Assembly (NCBI GenBank): GCA_047975005.1
Contig: JBKECW010000040.1
Coordinates: 41,591-105,590, forward strand
Direction: 5' to 3'
DNA length: 64,000 nucleotides
Origin: JBKEAJ01 sp047975005
Lineage (GTDB): Bacteria > Bacteroidota > Bacteroidia > Bacteroidales > Prolixibacteraceae
In this document: one piece after another, positions 9,573 through 18,543 of the stretch
Position numbering within the stretch: the stretch's first letter is position 1
Layout: every line of letters starts with the position of its first letter
Translations under genes and position numbers: made by a program
Notes under the pieces: generated by a model
Seen by the model: the letters and a program-made list of their open reading frames with translations, nothing else
Told to the model about the DNA's origin: nothing
Databases searched by the model: none

Positions 9573-12500
9573 TCATTTGCTTTCTAGCTTTTTCAATATC
9601 TCAAGGACCTGCTCTATGGTGCTTATGTTTGAGAATGAGATGCTTAGTCTGCCGGTATTCTCTTTTACCTTGCAGTTCTTGTTGCTTTGTACGTACGACA
9701 TTACTTTAGAGAATGTCTCAGATGTATAAAATTGATTGTTGTGGTCAGAGACAAAGAATATTACAAGTTTGTTGGACTTTAATACCAATTTCTCGATTGC
9801 TATTTTTATTGCTAGCCATCTTACCTTTACTACTTCTGTTAGGTTTAGTACTTGAATAGGCAGTTTACCAAATCGGTCTATCAATTCTGATTTAAATTCA
9901 TCTAGGCTTACAGTGCCTTCGATGTTGTCCAGTCGTTTGTAGAGCCACATGCGCTCTGCCGTATTCGAGATGTATTCGTGTGGTATTCTGAGTTCCAGAT
10001 CTGTATCAATAATACAGTCCGATACATAGGCAATATCTTCTTGTTCCGATGGGTCGTCGTACAAGCCGCTAAATTCGTTGGATTTCAACTCAGTTACGGC
10101 CTCGTTGAGTATGCGCTGATAGGTCTCGTATCCTATGTCGGCAATAAATCCACTTTGCTCTCCGCCTAGAAGGTTTCCTGCTCCTCTTATATCGAGGTCT
10201 TGCATGGCAATGTTTATACCGCTTCCAAGTTCTGAAAATTCCTCAATAGCTTTTAGTCGTCGTTGTGCATCCGATGGTAGAGTTGATAGAGGAGGAGCAA
10301 GCAGGTAGCAGAAAGCACGTCGGTTTTCACGTCCTACACGTCCACGCAGTTGATGTAGTTCGCTAAGTCCAAAATTCTGAGCATTATTTATTATTATAGT
10401 GTTGGCATTAGGGATGTCTAGTCCAGCCTCGATAATGGTTGTTGCAATCAGTACATCGTATTCGCCTTCCACGAATTCCATCATTACATTTTCCAGTTTA
10501 TTGCCCTCCATTTGTCCATGCCCTACTACTGTTCGGGCAGTTGGACAAAGTTCCTTTACCGTTTTTTCGACATCCAGAATATTGCCGACACGGTTATTTA
10601 TAAAGAATACTTGCCCATCTCTATTAAGTTCGTGCTCAATAGCCTCTTTGATAATGTCGGGATTGAAAGTGTGCACTTCGGTAATGATTGGAACCCTATT
10701 GGGAGGAGGAGTGTTTATAAGCGATAAGTCCCTTGCTCCCATAAGCGAGAATTGTAGAGTTCGAGGAATTGGTGTTGCCGTTAGTGTAAGCACATCAACA
10801 TCAACCTTCAGTTGTTTTAGTTTTTCTTTTACTGATACTCCAAATTTTTGTTCTTCGTCAATAATTAGCAGTCCTAAATCGTTGAATTTTACGGCGTTGC
10901 TTATTATTTTGTGGGTGCCTATAAGAATGTCTATTTTGCCCATTTCTAAATCCTTAAGTACTTCTTTCACCTCTTTTACCGATCTTAGGCGGCTGATATA
11001 CTCAATTCTTACAGGAAATTCCTTTAGGCGTTTGTGAAAGGTTTTGAAGTGTTGTAGAGCAAGTATAGTTGTCGGAACCAATATGGCAACTTGTTTGCCA
11101 TCGCAAGCGGCTTTGAATGCTGCTCTTATGGCTACCTCCGTTTTTCCAAATCCTACGTCTCCGCAGATTAATCTGTCCATGGGAGTACTAGACTCCATGT
11201 CTTTTTTTACGTCCTGTGTCGATTTGTGTTGGTCTGGGGTATCTTCATAAATAAAAGATGCTTCTAATTCACGCTGTAAATAAGAGTCGGGAGAATAAGT
11301 AAATCCTTTTTTATCCTTACGCTGAGCGTATAGCGCAATAAGCTCTTTGGCAATATCTTTTACTTTTTTCTTGGTCTTATCCTTCATCTTTTGCCAAGCT
11401 CCTGTCCCCAGCTTGTGCAATTTGGTTTCGGTTCCTTCCTTTCCTCTGTACTTAGATATTCTGTGCAGTGAGTGTATATTTACCAGCAGATCATCATTGT
11501 CTTTATATCGAAGTCTAATACTTTCCTGCTGCCTTCCATTTATCTCCGTGTTTACAAGTCCCATAAACTGCCCGACACCATGGTCTATATGTACAACGAA
11601 GTCGCCTTTGTGCAACATGCTCAAATCCTTCATTGATATTGCCTGATGCTTGTCTCGGTTGGACTTTGTCTTGTATCGGTGATATCGTCCAAATATTTGA
11701 TGGTCTGTGTAGTAGCATATAGCCAGATCTTTGTCGATAAATCCTTGATGGACGATTTTATCTGAAGACTCGAACCTCACTTCCATGTCGATGTCACTGT
11801 AAATATCTCGAAGTCTTTGTATCTGATTTGGGTTGCTAGAGCAGACATAGACAGTATATCCTTTTTGTTGATGGTTTTTTATGTCTAGTCCAAGCATCTC
11901 GAAATTTTTGTTGAACAAAGGCTGTGCCTCAGTATTAAACTCTATAGTTTTGAGTTCAACGGACTTTAAAGGTATGGTACGAGTGAAGCTAATTATCCTA
12001 TGTTCAGCCATTGCTTCTAGGAAGTGTTTGCTGCCTATTAGAGTTTCTTTTTGCGTTGCTTCGACTACGCTATTATATGTGTCGTCTAAATAGTCCTTTA
12101 TTATATTCGCATCGCTGACAGCCAATATTGTGTCTTTTGAAATAAAATCGAAAATTGAAATTAGTTCCTTACTCTCAGCTTGTAAATTAGGAACTATCGA
12201 CACATTTTCTTTTCTTTCGATAGATATTTGCGATTCTATGTCGAAAGTTCTTATGGATTCCACTTCGTCGTCAAAGAAATCTATCCTGTAAGGAGTGTCT
12301 TGGGAATATGAGAAGATGTCAATAATACTACCGCGTAGGGCAAACTGTCCGGGTTCGTAAACGAAATCTACGCGCTCAAACATATATTCAATTAGGAAAT
12401 CGTTTACAAAATCGCTAGACAGTTTATCTCCAACCTTAATGTTTAGTTTGCTGTCACTGATTGTTTTTGCTTTGACTACTTTTTCGACAAGTGCTTCCGG

Positions 12501-12866
12501 ATATGTTATAATGACTTTAGGCTGCTTGTCATCATTAATCTTTTCGAGGGTCTCAAATCGATACACGATATTTTCGCGGTCCGTTTGCCCGTATTTGGCC
12601 GAACGTTTGTAGGATGACGGGAGTAGTATGGCATTGTCGTTACCAAGTATAGATAGCATATCGGAATGGAAATAGTGTGCATCGTCCTTGTTGTTTGCAA
12701 CAAATAGTATTTGCACCTTCTTTTTTGTGTTTATTGATCCTATAGCAAGTGCCTTTGCCGAGCCTGCCAAGCCCGAAAAGAAGACGCGTTTATTGTTGTT
12801 ATCAAGCTTGTACTTGCTTACGATGGGATGCGTTAAGAGCATTTCTTTTATTCTGTTATCTTCCAA
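9573..12866 (-). CDS. mfd: Transcription-repair coupling factor Mfd
   Basis: A 1097-residue superfamily 2 translocase that removes stalled RNA polymerase and recruits UvrA. The N-terminal UvrB-homology region is followed by the CarD-like polymerase-binding domain (about residues 425-500, including LHKGDFVVHIDHGVGQF). The motor has GDVGFGKTE near 568, DEEQ near 668 and LTATPIPRTL near 690. The TRG motif region and a C-terminal D7 domain complete the protein. Length is slightly under the E. coli protein (1148). It is monocistronic here, with its own candidate promoter just upstream. Confidence 0.96.
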   Translation of the reverse strand: MEDNRIKEMLLTHPIVSKYKLDNNNKRVFFSGLAGSAKALAIGSINTKKKVQILFVANNKDDAHYFHSDMLSILGNDNAILLPSSYKRSAKYGQTDRENIVYRFETLEKINDDKQPKVIITYPEALVEKVVKAKTISDSKLNIKVGDKLSSDFVNDFLIEYMFERVDFVYEPGQFALRGSIIDIFSYSQDTPYRIDFFDDEVESIRTFDIESQISIERKENVSIVPNLQAESKELISIFDFISKDTILAVSDANIIKDYLDDTYNSVVEATQKETLIGSKHFLEAMAEHRIISFTRTIPLKSVELKTIEFNTEAQPLFNKNFEMLGLDIKNHQQKGYTVYVCSSNPNQIQRLRDIYSDIDMEVRFESSDKIVHQGFIDKDLAICYYTDHQIFGRYHRYKTKSNRDKHQAISMKDLSMLHKGDFVVHIDHGVGQFMGLVNTEINGRQQESIRLRYKDNDDLLVNIHSLHRISKYRGKEGTETKLHKLGTGAWQKMKDKTKKKVKDIAKELIALYAQRKDKKGFTYSPDSYLQRELEASFIYEDTPDQHKSTQDVKKDMESSTPMDRLICGDVGFGKTEVAIRAAFKAACDGKQVAILVPTTILALQHFKTFHKRLKEFPVRIEYISRLRSVKEVKEVLKDLEMGKIDILIGTHKIISNAVKFNDLGLLIIDEEQKFGVSVKEKLKQLKVDVDVLTLTATPIPRTLQFSLMGARDLSLINTPPPNRVPIITEVHTFNPDIIKEAIEHELNRDGQVFFINNRVGNILDVEKTVKELCPTARTVVGHGQMEGNKLENVMMEFVEGEYDVLIATTIIEAGLDIPNANTIIINNAQNFGLSELHQLRGRVGRENRRAFCYLLAPPLSTLPSDAQRRLKAIEEFSELGSGINIAMQDLDIRGAGNLLGGEQSGFIADIGYETYQRILNEAVTELKSNEFSGLYDDPSEQEDIAYVSDCIIDTDLELRIPHEYISNTAERMWLYKRLDNIEGTVSLDEFKSELIDRFGKLPIQVLNLTEVVKVRWLAIKIAIEKLVLKSNKLVIFFVSDHNNQFYTSETFSKVMSYVQSNKNCKVKENTGRLSISFSNISTIEQVLEILKKLESK

Positions 12867-12883
12867 AACCTCTTTTTTTGTTG

Positions 12884-12891
12884 CAAAAATA
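12884..12891 (-). promoter_or_regulatory. Candidate -7 box for mfd
   Basis: On the minus strand TATTTTTG matches TAnnTTTG, 18 bases before the mfd ATG. No matching -33 box is evident, so the call rests on one element. Confidence 0.35.
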
Positions 12892-12983
12892 GCAATAAAA
12901 CAGATAATGACAGGATTTAGTAATCCCTCATTATTTTCCGAGATTTCGGAAATATTGTTTTTATGTTAGGACTTTTGTTTTAC

Positions 12984-13014
12984 TTTGCTAAACTAGCAAG
13001 GCTTATTATCTTTG
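12984..13014 (+). promoter_or_regulatory. Bacteroidota promoter abutting the 13021 start codon
   Basis: TTTG (12984-12987) and TATCTTTG (13007-13014) are 19 bp apart, a full match to the Bacteroidota consensus. The expected start of transcription (about 13018-13022) falls on the ATG at 13021, so the transcript could be leaderless. Confidence 0.6.
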
Positions 13015-13020
13015 TGGGTA

Positions 13021-13365
13021 ATGGCATCTCTTTTAAAAAATACACTCTTTGTTTATGTTCTATCGGTCTTGCTGGTAGTCATTAATTTATTTGTAGGATA
13101 TGCTACTGTTGCAAGTGCCGACTTTCGTGCCGTTGGAGCAGATGTTGAACCGGGGAATATGACAATAACGAAATCTATATTGCCTCTTACCAATAGTGGC
13201 AATGGAATTATAGAAGAAGAGAATCATGATATTTATTCTCCTATGCCGAAGAATTGTGCAGAGTTTGATCTGTATATGTTAGAGCGGGCGGGTTTAGTAA
13301 TGTTATACGAGGAGAAAGATTATGAGCATTACCCAGATGTTATTATTCCTCCTCCCGAAGTATAG
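13021..13365 (+). CDS. Small single-pass membrane protein of unknown function
   Basis: I do not recognise this protein. With the ATG at 13021 it has about 114 residues: one strong hydrophobic segment (about 7-30, a signal anchor or signal peptide), then a polar acidic domain that ends in VIIPPPEV. There are no catalytic motifs or cysteine pairs. An upstream GTG at 13012 is in frame but lies inside the -7 box at 13007-13014, so ATG 13021 is preferred. The gene lies 84 bases before the SulP transporter on the same strand and may share its transcript. Confidence 0.5.
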   Translation: MASLLKNTLFVYVLSVLLVVINLFVGYATVASADFRAVGADVEPGNMTITKSILPLTNSGNGIIEEENHDIYSPMPKNCAEFDLYMLERAGLVMLYEEKDYEHYPDVIIPPPEV

Positions 13366-13449
13366 CTATTACTGCTTGTGTTATCTCGCTTTATGAGTTT
13401 AGAGATAACTATATGTAACTGAGTTTTTTATTAGTAGTTTTGAAATCAC

Positions 13450-15042
13450 ATGTTTAAATATTTGAAGAAAGACTTGCCTGCAAGTCTTGTAGTATTTTTA
13501 GTAGCATTGCCATTGTGTTTGGGTATTGCACAGGCCAGTGGTGCGCCCCTGTTTGCAGGTGTTGTCGCTGGCATCATAGGAGGGATAATAGTCGGTAGTA
13601 TCAGTGGTTCGCCTTTAGGGGTCAGCGGTCCGGCAGCAGGATTGACAATAATTATAGCTGATTCGATAACCGACTTGGGGACTTTCGAGATCTTCCTTGC
13701 TGCAGTTATTATTGCCGGCTTACTGCAAATTATATTTGGAATAATAAAGGCAGGAATAATCGGCTATTATTTTCCATCGTCGGTAATTAAAGGAATGCTT
13801 GCGGGCATCGGAATAAGTATATTTTTAAAGCAATTTCCTCACGCACTTGGTTATGATGCTAGTTATAGAGGGATGACAGACTTCCTTAATAAAGAGGGAG
13901 GCAATACTATCTCCGCACTTGTTGATATGTTTAAGCATATCTCTCCGGGAGTATTGCTAGTGTCAGGTGTATCTGTTTGTATACTATTGCTTTGGGATAG
14001 TTTCCTGGCGAAGAAAGCAACGCTTTTCAAAATTGTACCAGGCTCGTTGATTGCAGTCGTTTTTGGAATATTATTCTACGTTAATACTCCAGAGGGGACT
14101 TATTTTAGCATCCCTGACAATCTTCTGGTAAATGTGCCTGCCCCAGATAGCTTACAGTCTTTCTTCGGAGAGTTTAGCTCCCCTGATATGTCTGGGTTTC
14201 TTCGCTATGATGTTTGGTTAATTGGCTTTACAATTGCCGTTGTTGCTAGTCTCGAAACATTATTGTCGGTTGAAGCCATCGATAAGATTGACCCTCATAA
14301 ACGAATTACTCCCACTAATAGAGAATTAGTGGCTCAGGGAGTTGGAAATGTCGTAGCAGGACTTGTTGGCGGACTGCCTATTACTCAGGTTATTGTTAGG
14401 AGTTCGGCAAACGTGCAGTCGGGAGGCCGAACTAAGATGGCAACAATTTTGCACGGGATATTGTTGTTATTATCGGTCATACTTATCCCGAGATTTTTGA
14501 ATCTTATACCACTGGGAGTTCTTGCAGCGATATTGTTGCTGGTTGGCTACAAGCTGGCAAAACCCTCATTGTTTAAGAGTATGTATAACTTGGGTTACGA
14601 GCAGTTTGTGCCATTTGTCGCAACTGTATTTGGAGTTGTATTTACAGACTTGCTAAAAGGTATCTGTTTAGGATTAGGATTGGGCATAATGTTTATCCTG
14701 ATAAAGAATTACAGAAACTCACATTTTTTGCACAAGAAAGAGAGTGATGACGGACGTCATAAGGTGATTATGACTCTTGCAGAAGAGTTGTCTTTTCTGA
14801 ATAAAGGGGCTATATTGAAAGAGTTGGAAGCTATCGAGGAAGGAACCCTATTGGAGCTAGATCTTAGAAAGACAATACGGATGAATTATGATATCTTGGA
14901 AATTCTAGATGACTTTGTGTTTAAGGCAAAAGAGCGTAATATAGACATCAGGGTAATATCTGACAGCCATGGAGTATTAGACAACCCTGAAAGTTTTGTG
15001 GCATTGTTTTTAGATAAAAGCCGCAATAATTTTAGAAAATGA
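13450..15042 (+). CDS. SulP family anion transporter
   Basis: A 530-residue inner-membrane transporter. The SulP opening is clear (LPLCLGIAQASGAPLFAGVVAG, residues 21-42), followed by GVSGPAAGLT near 56 and about 12 membrane segments up to about residue 420. A cytosolic STAS-like domain follows (about 437-520). SulP proteins carry sulfate or bicarbonate. The directly following beta-carbonic anhydrase favours bicarbonate, as in other SulP/carbonic-anhydrase pairs, but the ion cannot be read from the sequence. Confidence 0.9.
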   Translation: MFKYLKKDLPASLVVFLVALPLCLGIAQASGAPLFAGVVAGIIGGIIVGSISGSPLGVSGPAAGLTIIIADSITDLGTFEIFLAAVIIAGLLQIIFGIIKAGIIGYYFPSSVIKGMLAGIGISIFLKQFPHALGYDASYRGMTDFLNKEGGNTISALVDMFKHISPGVLLVSGVSVCILLLWDSFLAKKATLFKIVPGSLIAVVFGILFYVNTPEGTYFSIPDNLLVNVPAPDSLQSFFGEFSSPDMSGFLRYDVWLIGFTIAVVASLETLLSVEAIDKIDPHKRITPTNRELVAQGVGNVVAGLVGGLPITQVIVRSSANVQSGGRTKMATILHGILLLLSVILIPRFLNLIPLGVLAAILLLVGYKLAKPSLFKSMYNLGYEQFVPFVATVFGVVFTDLLKGICLGLGLGIMFILIKNYRNSHFLHKKESDDGRHKVIMTLAEELSFLNKGAILKELEAIEEGTLLELDLRKTIRMNYDILEILDDFVFKAKERNIDIRVISDSHGVLDNPESFVALFLDKSRNNFRK

Positions 15043-15049
15043 GATTGAT

Positions 15050-15691
15050 ATGGATATAAATAAAGTTTTTGAAAATAATGAACAATGGATAAGAGAAAAG
15101 TTAGAGTTAGATCCTCATTATTTTGACAAGTTGTCGGAAGGGCAAAATCCAGAGTTCCTGTATTTTGGATGCTCTGACAGTCGTGTGACGGCGGAAGGAT
15201 TGATGGGTTTAGAGCCGGGCGATGTATTTGTACATAGAAATATTGCTAATATGGTAGTTTCAACTGATATGAACTGCATGTCGGTATTGGAATACGGAGT
15301 TAATCATCTTAAAGTCAATCATGTGATAGTGTGTGGGCATTATGCTTGTGGAGGAGTAGAGGCAGCAATGAAGAGCGGGGATTTAGGTATTCTTAATCCG
15401 TGGTTACGAGAGATTAGGGATGTTTATCGCTTGCATGCCGACGAGTTGGATGGGATTGAGAGAGAGGACGACCGGTACGATAGATTGATAGAGCTAAATG
15501 TGCAAGAGCAGTGTATCAATCTTATAAAGACAGCTATAGTGCAAAAGGCATCAGCCGAGCGAGGACTTAAAGTTCACGGGTGGGTGTTCGATGTGCATAC
15601 GGGCAGGCTTATAGATTTGAAGATAGATTTTGATGCAATCCTTAAAGGTATCGAAGAAATCTATAAGATTAATACTAGAATTAATTCTTAG
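15050..15691 (+). CDS. Beta-class carbonic anhydrase
   Basis: A 213-residue cytosolic zinc enzyme that interconverts CO2 and bicarbonate. Zinc ligands are Cys41 (in CSDSR), His97 and Cys100 (in GHYACGG), and the Asp43-Arg45 dyad of active beta enzymes is intact. The gene starts seven bases after the SulP stop, which points to coupled bicarbonate transport and hydration. A strong terminator follows its stop codon. Confidence 0.95.
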   Translation: MDINKVFENNEQWIREKLELDPHYFDKLSEGQNPEFLYFGCSDSRVTAEGLMGLEPGDVFVHRNIANMVVSTDMNCMSVLEYGVNHLKVNHVIVCGHYACGGVEAAMKSGDLGILNPWLREIRDVYRLHADELDGIEREDDRYDRLIELNVQEQCINLIKTAIVQKASAERGLKVHGWVFDVHTGRLIDLKIDFDAILKGIEEIYKINTRINS

Positions 15692-15693
15692 AC

Positions 15694-15730
15694 AAAAAAA
15701 CAGCTTCCCTTTAGGGAGGCTGTTTTCTTT
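15694..15730. terminator. Bidirectional intrinsic terminator
   Basis: Arms AAAACAGCTTCCCT (15697-15710) and AGGGAGGCTGTTTT (15713-15726) pair with one wobble and have A- and T-rich flanks. It serves the convergent carbonic anhydrase and DUF819 genes. Confidence 0.9.
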
Positions 15731-16986
15731 TACGATACTATTTCCATTAGATAAGCACACAGCATTGCACCATAAGTGCCCAGTGCGTAGCCAAATACAG
15801 CGAGCAGTACACCAACAGTTGTTAATGACGGATGAAACTCGGCAGCTACAACGGGCGCAGAAGCTACGCCACCCACATTTGCCTGACTGCCCACAGCAAG
15901 AAAGAAATAAGGTGCCTTTATAATCTTTGCAACAACTACCATTATCAGTACGTGTATTATCATCCATATTGCACCTATTGCCAACAGTCCCGGATTGTCA
16001 AACATTTTAAAGATGTTCATTTTCATACCTATGGTTGCAACAAGGAAGTAAATAAACAGGGATCCTATTTTGCTTGCACCTGCACCCTCGTAGTTTTTGA
16101 ATCTCGTAAAGGATAAAATAATTCCGATGGCGGTAGCAATGCTTATAGTCCAGAAGAACGGTGTTTTAAGAGATGACAATGCGCCTGCACTATTTTCGGC
16201 ACTACTTGGGAATGCGCCTGATATGGTGTTGGCAAGGAAATGAGATATACTAACCCCAACAAAAGCGATTGACAATATTATTACTATGTCGGATGTTGAC
16301 GGAGTGCGAGATATCTTTGCATTAAATTTTGAAGCTTTGTCCACTAGTTTGTCGATGGCACTATTGTCGGCCTTCAGCCACTTATCTATGGCTTTTCGGT
16401 GTCCCACGCCAAACAGGACGGCACTCATCCAGATATTTGCAATTACTATATCTACCAATACCATCCCTCCGTAACTAGATTGGTCGTATTGAAAAATTTC
16501 AAGCATGGCAGTTTGATTTGCACCTCCGCCAATCCAACTTCCTGCAAGCGTTGACAGTCCGCGCCAGATAGCAAGGTTACCCTCGCCTGCCACTGTCTCC
16601 GGCGAGAATTGAGCTACAATCATAATGGCTAGTGGACCTCCAATTATTATCCCAAATGTTCCGACAAAGAACATTATTAGAGCTTTAGAGCCGAGGCTGA
16701 ATATTGCTTTAAGGTCGATGCTGAGAGTCATAAGTATCAGTGCGGCAGGCAGGAGGTAATATTTTGCCACATGATAAAGATTAGATGTATCTTCGGAGAT
16801 AATATTTAGAGAAACGCAAATCGATGGCAGGAGGTAGCACATTAATATGGAGGGGATAAATGTGTAGAACTTCTTCCAGAATTTGCTATTGAGATTTGCA
16901 GTATAGAACACAAATCCAAGGCATAGCATCAGCACCCCGATGGCTATGGTGTCGTCTGTGATATATGGTGTCATTTTTCCGCCCAT
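15730..16986 (-). CDS. DUF819 family integral membrane protein
   Basis: A 418-residue polytopic membrane protein with about 10-12 hydrophobic segments. It shows DUF819-type signatures such as the glycine-rich WRGLSTLAGSWIGGGANQTA stretch (about 140-160) and QANVGGVASAPVVAAEFHP near 370-390. The family resembles sodium-dependent transporters in its inverted-repeat look, but the substrate is unknown. It starts almost at the bestrophin stop (one base between), so the two are co-transcribed. An inner ATG at 16974 is an alternative start. Confidence 0.8.
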   Translation of the reverse strand: MGGKMTPYITDDTIAIGVLMLCLGFVFYTANLNSKFWKKFYTFIPSILMCYLLPSICVSLNIISEDTSNLYHVAKYYLLPAALILMTLSIDLKAIFSLGSKALIMFFVGTFGIIIGGPLAIMIVAQFSPETVAGEGNLAIWRGLSTLAGSWIGGGANQTAMLEIFQYDQSSYGGMVLVDIVIANIWMSAVLFGVGHRKAIDKWLKADNSAIDKLVDKASKFNAKISRTPSTSDIVIILSIAFVGVSISHFLANTISGAFPSSAENSAGALSSLKTPFFWTISIATAIGIILSFTRFKNYEGAGASKIGSLFIYFLVATIGMKMNIFKMFDNPGLLAIGAIWMIIHVLIMVVVAKIIKAPYFFLAVGSQANVGGVASAPVVAAEFHPSLTTVGVLLAVFGYALGTYGAMLCAYLMEIVS

Positions 16987-16987
16987 C

Positions 16988-18022
16988 TCACATTAGTATC
17001 CCGTCTATACTTTCAATTTGTTCGGGCAGGTCTTTCTCTCCTAGCATTTCACGCAGGTCTATTTCTATATTTCTGCATATTGAGAGCATTGGAATGTCGT
17101 GTGGCATTCCCTGAAAGGGATTTTCCGATTGGTCGCCAATAAACTCCATCATGATGTACACCCAGCTGATAATTGCCGTTATAGGTACTGAAAGCCAAGT
17201 CATCCAATGTTCAATTTTCATCATTTCTGGAATCATGCTGAAAGGTATCAGGGCGATGAATATTGTTACGAAATACTCGCTCAGGTTTGCATATTGTCGA
17301 GGCAGAGGGAATTTTTTGATGCGTTCGCATTTGCCCTGATGCTGATACAGTTGGTGCAGTAGCTCTTTTAGGGCTGTGTATCCGAAATTGTCGAGAATAT
17401 TATCTTCGCGAAGCTTTCTAAGGTCCTTAGATTGGAGGTCTATTATATGAGTTGCCGGGTTTTGCTTGTTCATTACGAATTTGTAATCCTTGTCTGACAT
17501 TAGAGAACCTACTTCGGTAACAGAAAACTTATTGAGGGCAGAACCCAAGCCGTGTCGCTTTATAATTTTTTTGTGTTTGAGCCCTTTTTTCCCTTTCTGT
17601 CCGGCGCTCTCCCATGGGGCAGGCACGAGCAACTGTTTGCGCAGTTGGTATGTCCATGCTATATGTTTGTATATCAGTCTTTTCTTTATTTCGTGTAATT
17701 CGGTGTCTGATAGAGGCGAGTCTCTGAAAATATTAGTAACATATCCGTCAACATGGATTGCCCAAGTTCTACTAGAGTTCACTATTCCTCCCCATATTTT
17801 TCGGGCTTCCCACATTCGATCATAGGACTGATTGTTTTTGAAGCCTACGTAAAAAGCGACAGCTGTTCCGATTACGGATACCGGCAGCCAAGGGATGGCA
17901 AGAGTTATCTGTCCGGTATGATAGAGGTAGGTAATCAGCGTTACAAATAGTAATTGAATTATGAGAGTCCGCGACGACCATTTATTCAGGTATCTTACTC
18001 TAGAGCTTCGTGTTGCAATCAT
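16988..18022 (-). CDS. Bestrophin-family anion channel
   Basis: A 344-residue membrane protein of the bestrophin/UPF0187 family. The signature region is near the N-terminus: a basic start, a membrane segment with LAIPWLPVSVIGTAVAFYVGF, and then SYDRMWEARKIWGGIVNSSR (about 66-85). Two more membrane segments lie at about 235-280. Bestrophins form pentameric anion channels, and some conduct bicarbonate. It leads a two-gene operon with the DUF819 protein and faces the SulP/carbonic anhydrase pair. Confidence 0.88.
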   Translation of the reverse strand: MIATRSSRVRYLNKWSSRTLIIQLLFVTLITYLYHTGQITLAIPWLPVSVIGTAVAFYVGFKNNQSYDRMWEARKIWGGIVNSSRTWAIHVDGYVTNIFRDSPLSDTELHEIKKRLIYKHIAWTYQLRKQLLVPAPWESAGQKGKKGLKHKKIIKRHGLGSALNKFSVTEVGSLMSDKDYKFVMNKQNPATHIIDLQSKDLRKLREDNILDNFGYTALKELLHQLYQHQGKCERIKKFPLPRQYANLSEYFVTIFIALIPFSMIPEMMKIEHWMTWLSVPITAIISWVYIMMEFIGDQSENPFQGMPHDIPMLSICRNIEIDLREMLGEKDLPEQIESIDGILM

Positions 18023-18277
18023 TTTATATGCTTCTGTACTCGCAAATATAGCTCATATTACTTTTTATTCCAAAAATGAATGTTTGCGGTGCAGTTAAAT
18101 ATTCAGCCAAAAGAGTTGTTAGAAAAAACTGTGCATACCATTGTTTTTCAGGTAGCGACGACACACCTCCAGAGACGCATGGCAATTCTATCTATCCCCT
18201 ATGGGGAATGTTTACATCTTTTCGCCTACATTTTTTCTATTAAGCGATAAGCCAAAACAGCCACTTACTCCCTCTTC
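18023..18277. other. Intergenic stretch with short hairpins
   Basis: Apart from the bestrophin promoter it holds a small palindrome CCCC-TAT-GGGG near 18196-18209. No gene is seen. Base composition and the adjoining gene relic suggest decayed coding DNA. Confidence 0.35.
18043..18074 (-). promoter_or_regulatory. Bacteroidota promoter for bestrophin-DUF819
   Basis: On the minus strand TTTG (18071-18074), 20 bp, TATATTTG (18043-18050): a full consensus match, 20 bases before the bestrophin ATG. Confidence 0.65.
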
Positions 18278-18282
18278 GTGTA

Positions 18283-18310
18283 CTCCTCCTTCGCAGGAGG
18301 AGAGTTTTTA
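18283..18310 (+). repeat. CTCCTCC/GGAGGAG hairpin
   Basis: CTCCTCC-TTCGCA-GGAGGAG followed by AGTTTTTA looks like a terminator-type or dispersed short hairpin. It sits just ahead of the alpha-2-macroglobulin-like relic and may mark a deletion end point. Confidence 0.45.
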
Positions 18311-18490
18311 AATACCGACTGTTTCAATACCTTTGGAAATATGATATCGGAGGTAATTGAAGATGGCAAGCTAGAACTTACGGCAGCATACTTGGGAGAT
18401 TTTAATCTTCCTGCCGTGTCGGGCGAAGCAATGTACGACAACTCTGTAAACGCTATTGTTAAAGACGGCAGAGTAGTGATGACAGAATAG
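18311..18490 (+). pseudogene. C-terminal relic of an alpha-2-macroglobulin-family gene
   Basis: An isolated in-frame stretch of about 60 codons ending in TAG at 18488-18490. Its last 40 residues (GDFNLPAVSGEAMYDNSV, then a GRVV end) have the pattern of the extreme C-terminus of bacterial alpha-2-macroglobulins, where a GxFxxPP region precedes an EAMY motif. The remaining 1,500-plus residues of such a protein are absent, and the join to IEDGKLEL suggests an internal deletion. An open frame can be extended upstream to 18278 through a hairpin. The family match is from memory and needs a profile search. Confidence 0.45.
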
Positions 18491-18511
18491 TGATAAACAG
18501 CCGAATATTAT

Positions 18512-18519
18512 TACCTTTG
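18512..18519 (+). promoter_or_regulatory. Candidate -7 box for marC
   Basis: TACCTTTG matches TAnnTTTG and lies 24 bases before the ATG at 18544. No TTTG -33 element is seen. Confidence 0.4.
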
Positions 18520-18543
18520 CGAGGTATTAGATATTAAGTAGCT

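Noticed and set aside
9381..9587. 68-codon open frame on the plus strand downstream of mfd
   Set aside because: Composition is cysteine-, tyrosine- and threonine-rich without any motif, and it runs into the mfd coding region on the other strand.
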